DNA of 12,968 nt, from positions 1-12,968 of the forward strand of contig JAHIOZ010000146.1 of NCBI GenBank assembly GCA_018894995.1. Direction: 5' to 3'. Shown here piece after piece: positions 6,436 through 12,764 of the stretch (within the stretch, counting starts at the first letter, position 1; each line of letters starts with the position of its first letter). Position numbers and translations under genes: made by a program. Below the pieces are notes generated by a model. The model was given only the letters and a program-made list of their open reading frames with translations. It did not search any database and had not been told where the DNA came from. The stretch comes from Patescibacteria group bacterium (GTDB lineage Bacteria > Patescibacteriota > Minisyncoccia > Phycocordibacterales > UBA12079).

Positions 6436-6853
6436 AGTTTTTCTCGACAGTAATGTTTTTATATCAGGACTCTATTCAGGAAAAGGTGGTCCCGGTATAA
6501 TACTTGATCATTTCATTGCAGGTAAAATAGTTATTATCATTTCACAGAGAGTCTTAAACGAAGTAATAGAAGTATTATCGGAAAAACTCCAAAAAGTGCT
6601 CCCCTTTCTGCAAGAATTCTTATTAAGTTATCCGCCTGAAATAATTAAAGATGCAAAACTTGAAAATATTAAAAAATGGTCAGGACTAGTAAATGAAGAT
6701 GATGCAATGATTTTAGAATCCACAATTTCCTGTGAACTTGATTATTTTATTACTGGTGATAAGCACTTCTTTAGCAGTCCACTAATTGAAAAAAGATCAG
6801 GCTTAAAAATTTTAAGACCTGTAAGTTTTGCAGATATTATAAAAAAAATTTAA
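6422..6853 (+). CDS. PIN-domain toxin of the TIGR00305/COG1569 type (VapC-like)
   Basis: 143 residues from the ATG at 6422; a GTG at 6410 would add four residues (MKKD). The PIN acids all appear present: D9 in VFLDSNVFISGL, E47 in SQRVLNEVIEVL, D93/D94 in NEDDAMILES, D113 in FITGDKHFF. The GKGGPGIIL segment after the first strand is typical of the 'putative TA toxin component, PIN family'. Such proteins are Mg-dependent RNases, often acting on tRNA or rRNA. The gene overlaps the antitoxin's end, consistent with coupling, and neither start has a strong ribosome site of its own. Unlike the PIN protein at 1032, the catalytic set is complete. Confidence 0.87.
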   Translation: MEKLKVFLDSNVFISGLYSGKGGPGIILDHFIAGKIVIIISQRVLNEVIEVLSEKLQKVLPFLQEFLLSYPPEIIKDAKLENIKKWSGLVNEDDAMILESTISCELDYFITGDKHFFSSPLIEKRSGLKILRPVSFADIIKKI

Positions 6854-6944
6854 TGGGTAAAAACCTGAAAGTATTTTAAAAATAATTTGAGTACATTTCT
6901 GTTTTATACTTACTACTGTCAAAAGCAAATTCTTGTGAATTCTA

Positions 6945-6953
6945 TGTTATAAT
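6945..6953 (+). promoter_or_regulatory. Extended -10 promoter for the nucleotidyltransferase pair
   Basis: TGTTATAAT, a perfect TGn-TATAAT extended -10 box, the same 9-mer as at 5134-5142. No good -35 is seen, which extended -10 promoters tolerate. Transcript start near 6960, 35 nt before the first gene. Confidence 0.45.
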
Positions 6954-6994
6954 AAATCAATATATTTAAAGTATAAAAGTAAAAAAGTCTATAA

Positions 6995-7204
6995 ATGATT
7001 AAGAATACCAGATTACTTTATAAATTTGAAAAAAACCAGCTTAAAGTTGAATCACTCTCATACCCTGAAGCTCTTAAAATTTTTGAAGCTTTATGGCAGG
7101 AAGCAAATACACTGGGAGTTTTGCCCTCAAAAGATCCCATGGAAGGTATAGAAATAAAAATTAAAATAACAAAAATTCTAAAATCATGTTTGAGGAACTC
7201 TTAA
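6995..7204 (+). CDS. Small helical protein paired with nucleotidyltransferase; putative antitoxin
   Basis: 69 residues, with YPEALKIFEALWQEANTLGV and LPSKDPMEGIEIKIKITKIL as its main features. Short proteins with an ALWxEA..LGVLP..DPLEGIE pattern recur, to my recollection, just upstream of AbiEii-like nucleotidyltransferases, but I cannot name a characterised member. The gene overlaps the next by 19 nt, so the two are expressed together. A role as antitoxin or accessory subunit is inference from this coupling. No good ribosome site precedes the ATG at 6995. Confidence 0.6.
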   Translation: MIKNTRLLYKFEKNQLKVESLSYPEALKIFEALWQEANTLGVLPSKDPMEGIEIKIKITKILKSCLRNS

Positions 7205-7737
7205 TAAGGATTGCAAAAACACTGGATAATAATAATATCCCTTATATGATAATTGGTGGACAAGCTGTCTTATTATACGGTGAGCCAAGACTTACTAAAG
7301 ATATAGATATAACTCTGGGAGTAAGCATAGATAAATTAAGTGAATTATTAAATATAATTAAAAAAATTGAATTAATGCCTTTACCAGAGAATATAATTGG
7401 TTTTACTCAAAAAACATTTGTATTACCGGCTAAAGATATAAAAACAAATATTCGAGTTGACTTTATTTTTTCGCAGACTTCTTATGAAAAACAAGCAATT
7501 GAAAGAGTAAATAAAATTAATCTTAAAAATACAATTCTAAAATTTGCCTCAATAGAGGATGTAATTATACATAAAATTTTTGCCGCACGACCAAGAGATA
7601 TAGAAGATGCAAAATCCATAATGATCAAAAACCCAAATTTTGACAAAAACTATATAAGAAAATGGCTTAAGGTATTTGACAATTCAATGGGAGAAAATAA
7701 ATTTGTAAATGTTTTTAAAGACCTTATAAAAAAGTGA
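7186..7737 (+). CDS. MNT-type nucleotidyltransferase (AbiEii/DUF6036-like), putative toxin
   Basis: 183 residues. The nucleotidyltransferase signature is clear: IIGGQAVLLYGEPRLTKDID, with G24-G25 and the D-x-D pair D39/D41, and the third acid D92 in NIRVDFIF. The later block SIEDVIIHKIFAARPRDIED contains the conserved lysine (K130) seen in AbiEii-like proteins. Family members transfer nucleotides to tRNA or to partner proteins, and many act as toxins or phage-abortive-infection effectors. The ATG lies inside the end of the upstream small gene (19-nt overlap). All catalytic acids are present, so the enzyme is probably active. Substrate cannot be inferred from sequence. Confidence 0.85.
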   Translation: MFEELLIRIAKTLDNNNIPYMIIGGQAVLLYGEPRLTKDIDITLGVSIDKLSELLNIIKKIELMPLPENIIGFTQKTFVLPAKDIKTNIRVDFIFSQTSYEKQAIERVNKINLKNTILKFASIEDVIIHKIFAARPRDIEDAKSIMIKNPNFDKNYIRKWLKVFDNSMGENKFVNVFKDLIKK

Positions 7738-7758
7738 TAAGAATTAAAAAAAAGATAG

Positions 7759-8546
7759 ATGATTACCAGTATATTAAGAGTACTTACGACAAGGTCTATT
7801 AGGCCATTTATTTTTAAAAGTAATTGTAACTATAATCTGGATTTAAATGCCAAAAACTTAGGATTATATTTTCATATACCATTTTGTAAAAAAATATGTC
7901 CTTTTTGCCCCTATTACAAAATAGAATATGACAGATCTCTACTTATCCTTTTATTGAGTTTTCATATGCCAGCATTAAAAATAAACCACTTAACCAAAAA
8001 TTAAAAAAGCAGATGTTAGAAAGCTTATTAGATATCAGTGAAAAAACGGATTACCGGAGAAGTTCTATCTGGACATTCTCAAAAGATAATTCGCCGGGAT
8101 ACTCTTCAGTAACAAGAGATAATTTTATTGGATTTGGTCCAAGTGCTGCCACTTTATTAAAAAACATATTTAAAATAAATACATTCTCAGTTAAAGAATA
8201 CATAAAATGCCTGAATAATAATAAATTACCAACTGCCCTTAGTCTAAAGTTCAGTCCCAGGACCAGAGCTCTTTATTGGCTTTTCTGGTCATCATATAAA
8301 CTTTATATAAGTGAAGATAATTTTTATGGGCTTTTTGGTAAAAAACTTAACGATATGTTTGGATTTGAACTTTACTGGGCTAAAAAATTTAAATACATAG
8401 AAAAATATAATAGCGGCTATAAATTAACTGATAAGGGCGCTTATCTTTTTCACCTTATTGAACAAGCTTATACACGTCAGTACATAGATAAAACCTGGAG
8501 AACAGCTTTAAATAATCCCTGGCCAAAAAGAATCATTTTATATTAA
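7759..8546 (+). pseudogene. Radical SAM HemN/HemW-like gene, broken by an internal frame-shifting deletion
   Basis: The N-terminal piece (7759 to about 7940) carries the radical SAM cluster motif, YFHIPFCKKICPFCPYYK, with C-x3-C-x2-C. The C-terminal piece (about 7941-8546) is in another frame: TYPFIEFSYASIKNKPL, later SSIWTFSKDNSPGYSSVTRD, FIGFGPSAATLL, and the HemN C-terminal domain to PWPKRIILY. Family members have roughly 380-450 residues; the two pieces total about 260, so most of the barrel after the cluster motif is missing. The pieces meet in different frames near 7936-7944. Both are otherwise well conserved, which suggests a fairly recent deletion. Intact proteins handle porphyrin substrates or heme, or are uncharacterised. 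Cluster-binding may survive in the N-terminal peptide, but enzyme function is very unlikely. Confidence 0.85.
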
Positions 8547-8617
8547 TGTTACTTAATGGTATAAATCCTAAAAACTGAATTATAGATGCCTAGAGCATAT
8601 TTTCATAATCTGGATCT

Positions 8618-9640
8618 TTAAGGACATGACTCTCTTATTATAAGTTCAGGATTGATTAGAATATTTTTCTTTTTTAATTCTTTTTTATTGATTAAATCAA
8701 CAAGCAGATTTAATGCTATAGCACCCATATCATACTTTGGCTGAGCAATTGTTGTTATGGATGGATTATAAATAGATGCAAAACTAATATCATCAAAACC
8801 GATAACTTCTAATTCTGAAGGAATTTTTATGCCTTTTAAATTAGATGCTTTAACCACTTCTATTGCTAAAACGTCACTAGCAGTAATTATACCTTCTGGC
8901 CTATCGTCCATCTCAAGCAGTTTAATTGCATCTCTATATCCACTTTCTATATCGAAATTATCAAGTATTATATATTTTTTATTGATACTTAAACCAAATT
9001 CTTTAAAAGCTTTAGTGTAGCCTTCGATTTTTTCTCTGGTCGGGATAAAATTAGTAGATCCCCCTAAAAATGCTATTTTTCTTAAACCCTTTTTAAGCAT
9101 ATAGTTAGTAGCAGTATAACCTGCTTTTACCTCATTAATTCTAACGAATGGAATGTCGATGTTTTTAAGCATTCCATTTATAAAAACTATTGGAATATTT
9201 TTTTTATGCAAATATAGATAATGTTCAAAATCACCCTCATACTTACTCATTTCAGTAGAGATAAATATAATGCCATCAACATGTTTTTCCAGAAGATTTT
9301 TTACAAATTCAATTTCTTTTTTAACAGTGGAATCAGTGTTGCATAGATAAACAGTATAATTGCTATCAAATGCCTTATCGCTTATACCTTTTGCCATTTC
9401 TGAAAAAACTGGATTTATTATATCTGGTATTAGGAGACCTATTGTTTTGCTGGTTTTTTTTACAAGATTTCTTGCAAAGAAATCAGGGATGTAATCTAGT
9501 TCTTTAATTATTTTTAATACCAGTTCTTTTGTTTGCTTTTTTACAAATCTACTGTTATTTAGAACTCTAGATACTGTAGCAATACCTACACCTGCTTTTT
9601 TTGCTACGTCATAAATTGAGGGTCTTTTTTTTCTACTCAT
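8618..9640 (-). CDS. LacI/GalR-family transcriptional repressor of the starch/maltodextrin locus
   Basis: 340 residues from the ATG at 9640-9638. The LacI helix-turn-helix is at 8-29 (SIYDVAKKAGVGIATVSRVL then NN), the hinge helix at about 50-61 (YIPDFFARNLV), and the rest is a periplasmic-binding-protein-like effector domain (SKTIGLLIPDIINPVFSEMA; HVDGIIFIS; EVIGFDDISFASIYNPSITT; PELIIRES). The frame continues upstream to 9802, but that extension encodes the operator DNA itself, so I reject it. No clear ribosome site precedes the chosen ATG. Operators with the family palindrome TGGAAnCGCTTCCA flank its promoter and lie upstream of the sugar-transport gene. The effector is likely a maltodextrin or glucose derivative, inferred from neighbours only. 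Confidence 0.9.
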   Translation of the reverse strand: MSRKKRPSIYDVAKKAGVGIATVSRVLNNSRFVKKQTKELVLKIIKELDYIPDFFARNLVKKTSKTIGLLIPDIINPVFSEMAKGISDKAFDSNYTVYLCNTDSTVKKEIEFVKNLLEKHVDGIIFISTEMSKYEGDFEHYLYLHKKNIPIVFINGMLKNIDIPFVRINEVKAGYTATNYMLKKGLRKIAFLGGSTNFIPTREKIEGYTKAFKEFGLSINKKYIILDNFDIESGYRDAIKLLEMDDRPEGIITASDVLAIEVVKASNLKGIKIPSELEVIGFDDISFASIYNPSITTIAQPKYDMGAIALNLLVDLINKKELKKKNILINPELIIRESCP

Positions 9641-9677
9641 TTTTAATATCAAAAAGTTTCTAAATTTTAAGTAACTA

Positions 9678-9705
9678 TTGCATTTATGTTTTTTTAGGCT
9701 ATAAT
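9678..9705 (+). promoter_or_regulatory. Promoter of the amylase transcript
   Basis: TTGCAT (9678-9683), 16-nt spacer, TATAAT (9700-9705), predicted start near 9712. The same boxes and spacing recur at 12490-12517 ahead of the binding-protein gene, which supports both. The transcript would carry a ~410-nt leader. Confidence 0.6.
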
Positions 9706-9718
9706 TTGTAATGTAAAA

Positions 9719-9732
9719 TGGAAACGCTTCCA
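9719..9732. promoter_or_regulatory. LacI-family operator O1 (amylase/repressor region)
   Basis: TGGAAACGCTTCCA, a near-perfect LacI/CcpA-type palindrome, at about +8 to +21 of the amylase start point and on the start point of the repressor's own promoter. Repeated exactly at 12532-12545. Confidence 0.85.
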
Positions 9733-9759
9733 TTATATCATAGTAAGCGTAGTATTCAA
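9732..9759 (-). promoter_or_regulatory. Putative promoter of the repressor gene
   Basis: On the - strand: TTGAAT (9759-9754), 16-nt spacer, TATAAT (9737-9732) with TGA extension (TGATATAAT). Predicted start near 9725, inside operator O1, so the repressor would shut off its own gene. It faces the amylase promoter. Confidence 0.5.
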
Positions 9760-9785
9760 AATTAAATATAATTTTTTTAACGAAT

Positions 9786-9803
9786 ATTGGAAGCGCTTCC
9801 AAT
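9786..9803. promoter_or_regulatory. LacI-family operator O2 (amylase/repressor region)
   Basis: A perfect 18-bp palindrome centred on the CG of GGAAGCGCTTCC (9789-9800), with ATT/AAT arms. Its centre is 69 bp from that of O1. It could act as a second repressor site for looping or as a roadblock in the leader. Confidence 0.85.
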
Positions 9804-10123
9804 CTATAAAAATAGAATTTTACTTTATTAGAAAATAAATAGCGAATAATAAATAAAAACTTTATAGAAAGTGTTATTGATTTAATAGATATCTATGCAT
9901 GGATTAATAAAATAGGAAAATTGTAAATTGTGGTAGTGGGGAGGTGGTGACTGAGATATATAAGGTAGCATAAACAAAAATATGATAGGAGGTGTTAGAT
10001 TGGAAAGACTTAAAAAATTTTTAGTATAGGTGCTAAGTTGAAAGATTTTTTTAAGAATGATATGAGGATAATTTATTGGAAAGATGTTAAGAATGAAAAT
10101 AATAAAAGAAAGGAAGGTAAAAA
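9804..10123 (+). other. Long leader of the amylase gene with extra ribosome-site-like sequences
   Basis: Purine-rich and AT-rich. GGGGAGGTGGTGA (9938-9950) and AGGAGGTG (9987-9994) look like strong ribosome sites 47 nt apart and align with a similar pair at 12648 and 12694. The second fits a 9-codon frame from TTG 10000 to 10029 (product MERLKKFLV). The amylase's own site, AGGAAGG, is at 10111-10117. No terminator-like hairpin is visible. Confidence 0.5.
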
Positions 10124-10127
10124 GTGA
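10038..10127 (+). CDS. Possible 29-residue leader peptide overlapping the amylase start
   Basis: From TTG 10038 a frame of 29 codons (KDFFKNDMRIIYWKDVKNEN then NKRKEGKK) ends with TGA at 10125-10127, overlapping the amylase GTG by GTGA. Its ribosome site (AGGTG, 10028-10032) is weak. It begins 8 nt after the stop of the 9-codon frame at 10000-10029. The arrangement would couple translation of the amylase to the peptide, but a chance frame in purine-rich DNA cannot be excluded. Confidence 0.25.
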   Translation: MKDFFKNDMRIIYWKDVKNENNKRKEGKK

Positions 10128-11956
10128 GAATTAATAAAAAACTAATTATGCTTCTTTCATTAGTTATTATGCTTGTGATAATTTTTGCTTTTGGTGGTAG
10201 TGCGTCGGCTGCTGATATAGGGAGCCTGGGATTAGACAACAATGATATTATCTATATGATTTTAACTGATAGGTACCCGGATGGTGATTCCTTGAATAAC
10301 GGTACTCTGGGTGTGGAATACAGGCCAGGAGAGTTAAAATATACGCAGGGGGGAGACTGGCAGGGAATAATTGATAAAATTCCATACATTGCAGATTTGG
10401 GAGTAACTGCCATATGGATTTCACCGCCTTCAGAAAACGAGCTTTTAAGCAGGGATGGTACCGAATCAGGTTACCATGGGTACTTTACACACGATTATTA
10501 TAGTGCAGACCCTCACTATGGAACAAAAACTAAACTACAGGAATTGGTAAGTGTTGCACATGCAAATGGGATAAAAGTTATTCTGGATGCAGTACCAAAT
10601 CACACAGCAGACTATCTGGAGCCTTATGGAACTAGCTACAGTTCGCCTGATTACCAGCCTGCCTTTCCTTTTAATGACCCCAGCTGGTATCATCACAATG
10701 GTGACATTAATGACTGGAACGACCAGTGGCAGGTGGAGAATTGTGACTTGGGTGGTCTTGATGATCTGGACCAGAACAACGCTTCGGCAAGGCAGGAAAT
10801 TAAGAACGTCTATAAGATGTGGGTAGATGATACGGGAGTAAATGCTGTAAGAGTAGATGCAGCCCGCTCTGTTCCCAAAGACTTCCTCCAGGAATTTGAA
10901 AACTATCTTGGAGTTCCCACCTTTGGTGAGATTTTCCACGGCGATGTTGATTATGTAAGTGATTACCAGAACTACGAATGGGGTGTCCTTGATTTCCCGC
11001 TTTTCTTCCAGGCAAGAGAAGTATTTGCATGGGAAAAATCATTCCAACAGATAAAGGATATAATTGACCAGGACTATAAGTACCAGGATTCCAATAAGCT
11101 TATTACCTTTCTTGACAATCACGATAGAGACAGATTTCTCTGCCTGGCTGAGGACAATTATGGAAAATTGAGATTGGGAATGACATTCCTTTTCACTGCC
11201 AGGGGTATCCCTGATGTGTATTATGGGACCGAGCAGGCATTCTATGGAGGTGGAGTACAAACAGAGTGGCAGGGTATTGCAAACGAGGCAAACAGGGAAG
11301 TAATGGACATGTTTGACCAGGATAATATAATATACAAGCACATAAAGAGGCTGACGCAGATAAGAAAAGGCTACGAGCCGTTAAGTAGTGGCACACAGCG
11401 TGAAATGTGGTTTGAAGATACGGTGTATTCATATTCACGCAGAAATGATACAACGGGAGAAGAAGTAATTACAGTACTTAATAACAGCTGGGGACCTGTA
11501 ACAAGAACTATTCCTATAAGAGCGGAAAGCTCCTTAACTGTAGGAACTACATTAACCAACCTTTTGGATACTTCTCAAACAGTTACTATTACTTCTGGGG
11601 GAATAACAGGGAAGCAGATTACTGTGACTGTTCCCATGTTTAATGCTGTGATACTGGTAACAGGAAGTCCTCAAGACTATACCCCACCAATACCAACAAT
11701 TACAAAAATCAGAGTTCATTATGATGTAGGCTTAGGTAATACTATGTATGTAAGAGGCGACACTTATCCATTGTGGTGGGACAAGGGAAGAATGATGCGG
11801 AATGTAGCTTCAGACATCTGGGAGTTTGAAAATGAACGCATTCCGACAGGTCAGACCTTTGAGTTTAAACCGCTAATAAATGATACGACCTGGTCGCAAG
11901 GGGATAACTTTGTAGGCACAGGTGGACAGACTATTGACGTCTATCCGAATTTTTAA
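10124..11956 (+). CDS. Secreted GH13 alpha-amylase (CGTase-like type) with C-terminal putative starch-binding domain
   Basis: 610 residues. A Sec signal peptide covers 1-29 (RINKK, hydrophobic core, GSASA cut before A30); there is no lipobox, so the enzyme is exported. The GH13 barrel shows DAVPNH (155-160), GVNAVRVDAAR with R243 and nucleophile D245, FGEIFHG with acid/base E269, and FLDNHD with H333/D334. LGGLDDLDQ (209-216) and the general layout resemble the CGTase/GH13_2 branch. An all-beta domain C follows (about 425-515), then a proline linker (YTPPIPTITK) and a ~85-residue beta-sandwich (VHYDVGLGNTMYVRGDTYPL, WDKGRMMRNV, WEFENE, FKPLINDTTWS) like starch-binding modules; the CBM family is undetermined. 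It should release maltodextrins for the transporter downstream. Start is GTG 10124 with AGGAAGG 6 nt before. The coding sequence looks less AT-rich than the rest of the window. Confidence 0.93.
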   Translation: MRINKKLIMLLSLVIMLVIIFAFGGSASAADIGSLGLDNNDIIYMILTDRYPDGDSLNNGTLGVEYRPGELKYTQGGDWQGIIDKIPYIADLGVTAIWISPPSENELLSRDGTESGYHGYFTHDYYSADPHYGTKTKLQELVSVAHANGIKVILDAVPNHTADYLEPYGTSYSSPDYQPAFPFNDPSWYHHNGDINDWNDQWQVENCDLGGLDDLDQNNASARQEIKNVYKMWVDDTGVNAVRVDAARSVPKDFLQEFENYLGVPTFGEIFHGDVDYVSDYQNYEWGVLDFPLFFQAREVFAWEKSFQQIKDIIDQDYKYQDSNKLITFLDNHDRDRFLCLAEDNYGKLRLGMTFLFTARGIPDVYYGTEQAFYGGGVQTEWQGIANEANREVMDMFDQDNIIYKHIKRLTQIRKGYEPLSSGTQREMWFEDTVYSYSRRNDTTGEEVITVLNNSWGPVTRTIPIRAESSLTVGTTLTNLLDTSQTVTITSGGITGKQITVTVPMFNAVILVTGSPQDYTPPIPTITKIRVHYDVGLGNTMYVRGDTYPLWWDKGRMMRNVASDIWEFENERIPTGQTFEFKPLINDTTWSQGDNFVGTGGQTIDVYPNF

Positions 11957-12008
11957 GATAGAATAAAATATTTGAGGTTGTATTCTTTATTATAGTTGTT
12001 TAGTAGAT

Positions 12009-12046
12009 GAAAGCCCTCGTACCTGGTAATAGGTATGAGGGCTTTC
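12009..12046 (+). terminator. Strong hairpin after the amylase gene, probable terminator
   Basis: GAAAGCCCTCGTACCT (12009-12024) pairs with AGGTATGAGGGCTTTC (12031-12046) over 16 bp with one G-U, loop GGTAAT. It lies 53 nt after the stop. The A/T ends of the stem supply the tract in either direction, but no long U-run follows, so efficiency is uncertain. Confidence 0.65.
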
Positions 12047-12480
12047 CTGTAAATACCATTTTATAATACGGATAGCTTTTGTGGTAGCAGGTTAATTAAA
12101 GATTTTGTTAAAAAAAATGGCATAAAATATTGTTTTCACAAGCAATATCTGATAAATTGATTACTAATGTACTAAATATTCAGTGATTATGTCACCTAAA
12201 AGACACCAGTTTTATTCAGTGGAAATGTCACTTTCTTTCTAAATTAATAATTTTCAGCGTCCGAAGTAAGAGTTGAGCCAAAAGTCCCAGGCCTACTTCC
12301 TCTTCTCTTCTGTTATACTTAAAACCAGATTGCTCTACTTCGTATTATTGGATTTACAGCAACACAGATAAAAAACGGCTCATGTGCTAGAGGTAAAGGT
12401 AAATCTATTCCTATAAATAAAAATACACTTTCTAGAATACTTAGCTTTTTAAATTCTTATAGTTAAATTTCAAATTTTTA
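12047..12480. mobile_element. Region with degenerate IS remnants
   Basis: No intact gene. TTCAGTG-n3-ATGTCAC occurs twice in direct orientation (12179-12195 and 12215-12231, 36-bp period), with AGACACCAGTTTT (12200-12212) between. Multiple GTGTC/ATGTCAC repeats of this type are typical of IS21-family ends, to my recollection. Further on, an open frame 12323-12466 ends LSRILSFLNSYS and contains GFTATQIKNGSCARGKGK, resembling a transposase fragment. The pieces need not come from one element. The rest is AT-rich with nothing recognisable. Confidence 0.4.
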
Positions 12481-12489
12481 AATTAACTG

Positions 12490-12517
12490 TTGCAATCCCA
12501 TTTTTTAGTGCTATAGT
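12490..12517 (+). promoter_or_regulatory. Promoter of the sugar-binding lipoprotein gene
   Basis: TTGCAA (12490-12495), 16-nt spacer, TATAGT (12512-12517). Matches the amylase promoter in boxes and spacing, and the surrounding bases are also alike. Confidence 0.6.
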
Positions 12518-12531
12518 TTGTACTAGAATAT

Positions 12532-12545
12532 TGGAAACGCTTCCA
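12532..12545. promoter_or_regulatory. LacI-family operator O1 (transporter)
   Basis: TGGAAACGCTTCCA, identical to 9719-9732 and likewise placed just after the promoter. The identity extends through a further 10 nt (TTATATCATA) on its right side. Confidence 0.85.
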
Positions 12546-12598
12546 TTATATCATAAGAATTCCAATAGTTAAAAAGTTTTTGTTTTTTTCATTAAAAT

Positions 12599-12612
12599 TG
12601 GAAGCGCTTCCA
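12599..12612. promoter_or_regulatory. LacI-family operator O2 (transporter)
   Basis: TGGAAGCGCTTCCA, a perfect palindrome centred 67 bp from O1, mirroring the O1/O2 pair upstream of the amylase. Confidence 0.85.
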
Positions 12613-12647
12613 GTAATAAAAGTAATTCATTATTACATTAACATGAC

Positions 12648-12703
12648 AGGAGGTGATCTTATAAGGTTTAATAAAAATATGTAAATATTATAGAGGAGGT
12701 GAT
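12648..12703 (+). promoter_or_regulatory. Two ribosome-site-like sequences in the transporter leader
   Basis: AGGAGGTGATC (12648-12658) is complementary over all 11 nt to the conserved 3' end of bacterial 16S rRNA. AGGAGGTGAT recurs at 12694-12703. Neither is placed to start the main gene, which has its own AAAGGAGA at 12753-12760. The first is followed by the start-stop pair ATGTAA about 25 nt on; the second has an ATG only 2 nt away (15-codon frame to 12749). Confidence 0.5.
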
Positions 12704-12764
12704 GCTTATATTTGTAATTTGGGGTATTATTTTTATAAAAATCAGTTGATTTAAAGGAGAAAAA

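Noticed and set aside
9641..9802. 54-residue N-terminal extension of the LacI-family repressor
   Set aside because: The extension would translate the operators and the -10 box themselves, and the helix-turn-helix starts properly at the ATG at 9640.
10535..11559. Several - strand and off-frame readings inside the amylase gene
   Set aside because: The + strand frame has every GH13 catalytic motif; the others are composition shadows.
9719..12612. Carbon-catabolite (CcpA cre) sites rather than local operators
   Set aside because: The palindrome would also suit CcpA-type proteins, but a LacI-family gene with the sites on its own promoter and two sites per target favours local control; not excluded.
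12702..12749. 15-codon frame MLIFVIWGIIFIKIS
   Set aside because: Its ATG is only 2 nt from the ribosome-like site, too close for normal initiation.
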